A stretch of 7,687 bases of DNA from Holophagae bacterium (GTDB lineage Bacteria > Acidobacteriota > Thermoanaerobaculia > Thermoanaerobaculales > Sulfomarinibacteraceae), in assembly GCA_030637505.1 (NCBI GenBank), contig DAOWGJ010000373.1, positions 1 to 7,687 of the forward strand, written 5' to 3'. Position 1 is the first letter of the stretch; each line of letters starts with the position of its first letter. A program made the position numbers and the translations under genes. The notes beneath the pieces were generated by a model. The model saw nothing but the letters and a program-made list of their open reading frames with translations. It searched no databases and had not been told where the DNA came from. Shown in pieces: positions 5,706 through 7,687 of this stretch.

Positions 5706-6647
5706 ATGAAAGGTTTTTCCCGGTTCGGGCCGGCCTGCCTCGGGCTGGCGCTGGTATTGCATCCCGTGAGCGGTGCGGACGCCGGTACCAGTGAAGAGGC
5801 GGCGGCTCTTGATCGGATCAATCAGACCTGGCAGAACGCTCGGTGCCGGAACCGGATCGCCGTTGAGATCAAAAAGGGAACAGATCGAGACGGCTGGTCG
5901 GAGAGCCCATGGATGTGCGAACACGGTTCGGGTACCGAAAACGTGGAGTACTTTTGCTTCCGACTCAAGGTGACCAACCGACAGGCGGTGCTGCCGTTGA
6001 TGGACGGGAAAACCCTACGGGCAGGAGCACGGTTTGTTGTCGATGGGTGGGAGGCTGAAAAACTAAAAGGACTCAAGGGAGTCACGCTCAGCCTGCATTT
6101 TGTTGACGTTCATGCGCAAGCACAGTTCACTTTTAACAGGCGCGGGAGTTTCAACAAGGTTGGCACTGTCGAGCGTCTGATGAACATCGAACGTTACATG
6201 CGCTTCGAGGCCTTCGAGGTCCAACCACCGAATGAACGTATTGAAGAGGTCAACGTCCCGGTTGCCACCGCGCCTCCGGTGCCACGTGCAACCGCGATCC
6301 CGATTACGGTCCGTCCCGAACTTCGCATGATGGCGGCCTCGGTTGAACCAGCGCGGGTTGTCGCCGGTGAAACCGTCCGACTCATCGCTATCTATGCGGT
6401 CGAGGGTCTGCCTTCCGGTGCGATCGTCACAGTCAATGAGTGGAGGACGATCCGCCAGGGTCAGCGGACGTTGACAACCACCGATGCCTCCGTACAGCAA
6501 GGGCCTGGAATTCACCAATCCAGCCAACCTCTTCAAGTCCCGGCCACACTGACGCCCGGGGTCTACGAGCTGCTGGTGACGATCGAGTTGCAGGGATCAG
6601 TGAAAGAAGCCACTGCGGTTTTTGAGGTGCTAGGCCGTGAGCCGTAA
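5706..6647 (+). CDS. Secreted protein with C-terminal Ig-like region, unknown function
   Basis: The preferred start is the ATG at 5706 (313 residues), giving a normal signal peptide (basic MKGFSR, hydrophobic 9-18, cleavage near ADA-G at 26/27). A TTG at 5682 overlapping the previous stop is possible but would add eight charged residues, and neither start has a strong Shine-Dalgarno. Residues 35-172 form an N-terminal domain with three cysteines (47, 71, 84) and aromatic-rich strands. A Pro/Ala-rich linker follows at about 183-205. Residues 208-308 look like an Ig-like or CARDB-type beta-sandwich: VEPARVVAGETVRLIAIY, then TPGVYELLVTIELQG. This suggests a periplasmic or surface binding protein. 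Its end overlaps the next gene by 11 bp, so the two are probably translated together. I do not recognise the N-terminal domain. Confidence 0.82.
   Translation: MKGFSRFGPACLGLALVLHPVSGADAGTSEEAAALDRINQTWQNARCRNRIAVEIKKGTDRDGWSESPWMCEHGSGTENVEYFCFRLKVTNRQAVLPLMDGKTLRAGARFVVDGWEAEKLKGLKGVTLSLHFVDVHAQAQFTFNRRGSFNKVGTVERLMNIERYMRFEAFEVQPPNERIEEVNVPVATAPPVPRATAIPITVRPELRMMAASVEPARVVAGETVRLIAIYAVEGLPSGAIVTVNEWRTIRQGQRTLTTTDASVQQGPGIHQSSQPLQVPATLTPGVYELLVTIELQGSVKEATAVFEVLGREP
6624..6639 (+). promoter_or_regulatory. Internal ribosome binding site and GTG start inside the upstream gene
   Basis: GAGG (6624-6627) lies 9 nt before the GTG at 6637, all within the last codons of the upstream gene, whose TAA is at 6645-6647. 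The 11-bp overlap points to translational coupling of the two secreted proteins. Confidence 0.6.
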
Positions 6648-7668
6648 TCGAGGCTTGGGTCCTGTCTCTGGTGGGCGACTGAAATTGTTGGCAATTGTGT
6701 TCGTCCTCCTTTTGGTTTGGAGTGGCGGAAATGTGTCCGCTGAGGTCTTCGCCCTGTGTGACGTGACAACCGGGAAAGTGATGATTCGCGACACATGGGA
6801 TGAGGCGACCCAGAAGATCCTCGGGGGACCGTTCCCCGGCCGTCGAACTGCAGCTCTCTGGGTGATGGAGAGTTGTCCGAGCGAGGAGTGCAATGCCCAG
6901 GGGCGGTGTATGGAAGGACAGGACGAAACGATAGGAAATGGCGACGGCGATGGCTGGGTAGTCGGCAAGCTGAGCTCGGTGACCCTGGGAAAAACGCCGC
7001 CACGGCCTCAATCGGCGGCGGTGGCCGGACCGACCAGAGGACGGCGGACGGACATCGGGCCGGGTGCGGCCGATCTTAGCCCTCTGATCAATACGGCCGC
7101 AGCGGCCGCCAAGGCGTGTAACTATCGTGCGGCCCTCGCCAGTGCCGACCACATGACCAATTTCGACCCGGAGCACCCTTGGCTGGTGGCCAACCACGAC
7201 AAGATTCGGCGGCTGGATCGAAGACAACAAGCCACCGTACAAGCAGTATGGGAGGCGAGTTCGGCGCTCTCGGCAGGTCAACTCGAGAGGGCCCGTGATT
7301 TGGCGGCAATGGCGGCGGACTCGTCCGTGAGTTGTCAGGCGCCGGCGGTATCGACCCTGTTGGATGGTATCGAGACGGCGATGCGGCAGCAGAGGGAAGC
7401 AAAGAATATGGCGCGGAGCCGCGCGGCAGCGGCTCTCCTGCCGGGCCTGGTCGATCTCGCGAGGGTGATCGGTGGAGGTCAGCCCAACTTGACTGCTCCT
7501 ACCACCGACCAGGGAGTCCAGGTGGTGTCAACGCTGATCCCCGGCGGTGCCGATCCGTGCGGTTTCAGCCTCGAGTACCGCGATCTCACGAGTCTCGAGC
7601 CGGTTTGTACGTGCCCAGGTTATTTCTTTGATTTAGGAAGCTTCCGGTGTGTCGCGGCAGGACGCTGA
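6637..7668 (+). CDS. Secreted cysteine-rich protein with TPR-like helical centre, unknown function
   Basis: This 343-residue protein starts with GTG, preceded by GAGG (6624-6627) at 9 nt. A long signal peptide (hydrophobic about 16-29, cleavage near VSA-E at 35/36) exports it. The mature part has ten cysteines: 41, 80, 85, 91, 161, 233, 308, 324, 326 and 338. The first block (36-91) contains GPFPGRRTAALWVMESC and a CPSEEC...C cluster. A low-complexity Gly/Asp stretch (NGDGDGW, 101-107) and a Pro/Arg linker follow. Residues about 148-275 are helical, with two TPR-like units (NYRAALASADHMTNFDPEHPW and GQLERARDLAAMAA). The C-terminus (308-338) holds a CTCPGYFFD motif in an EGF-like arrangement. 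The even cysteine count suits disulfides in an oxidising compartment. Being last in the cassette, it probably works with the Ig-like protein. No enzymatic signature was seen. Confidence 0.82.
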   Translation: MSRNRGLGPVSGGRLKLLAIVFVLLLVWSGGNVSAEVFALCDVTTGKVMIRDTWDEATQKILGGPFPGRRTAALWVMESCPSEECNAQGRCMEGQDETIGNGDGDGWVVGKLSSVTLGKTPPRPQSAAVAGPTRGRRTDIGPGAADLSPLINTAAAAAKACNYRAALASADHMTNFDPEHPWLVANHDKIRRLDRRQQATVQAVWEASSALSAGQLERARDLAAMAADSSVSCQAPAVSTLLDGIETAMRQQREAKNMARSRAAAALLPGLVDLARVIGGGQPNLTAPTTDQGVQVVSTLIPGGADPCGFSLEYRDLTSLEPVCTCPGYFFDLGSFRCVAAGR

Positions 7669-7687
7669 TTTTTTCCGGTTGACCAGT

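Noticed and set aside
6433..7281. Minus-strand frame of 282 codons opposite the last two cassette genes
   Set aside because: It is antisense to two supported genes, with a Pro/Ser/Arg-rich translation typical of a shadow frame.

Overview
The window is GC-rich, densely coding bacterial DNA dominated by exported proteins. It holds seven full-length genes, one gene cut by the left edge, and a repeat-filled gap. I see no tRNA, rRNA, CRISPR array or transposase gene. The organism looks like a Gram-negative environmental bacterium. The outer-membrane barrel, lipoprotein signal and multiheme cytochrome support this. The C-terminal FADGFESG...W tail on the beta-helix protein recalls proteins I associate with Acidobacteriota (Thermoanaerobaculia/Holophagae-like) and some Gammaproteobacteria. 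That placement is a recollection, not a search result.

Left part (1-3279, + strand): the 3' end of a multiheme c-type cytochrome overlaps the start of an outer-membrane beta-barrel gene by 17 bp. The pair resembles a porin-cytochrome module that carries electrons across the outer membrane. After 78 bp comes a secreted right-handed beta-helix protein, probably acting on or binding polysaccharide.

Middle gap (3280-3716): this lies between convergent genes and is filled with nested inverted repeats. The innermost tier is a pair of REP-like hairpins in opposite orientation. Each has a GTAG tetranucleotide at its 5' foot, as expected for elements moved by RAYT (TnpA-REP) transposases. Around it are a perfect 25-bp inverted repeat and an outer pair of A/T-run arms.

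Minus-strand pair (3717-5346): a bitopic membrane protein of unknown function lies downstream of a small four-helix membrane protein. Both have clear Shine-Dalgarno sequences.

Right part (5566-7668, + strand): this is a compact three-gene cassette transcribed away from the previous pair. It encodes a 39-residue lipoprotein, a secreted protein with a C-terminal Ig-like region, and a secreted cysteine-rich protein with a helical TPR-like centre. The genes are 20 bp apart and then overlap by 11 bp, so they are probably one operon. I cannot assign a function to this cassette, and it is the best candidate here for an undescribed protein system.
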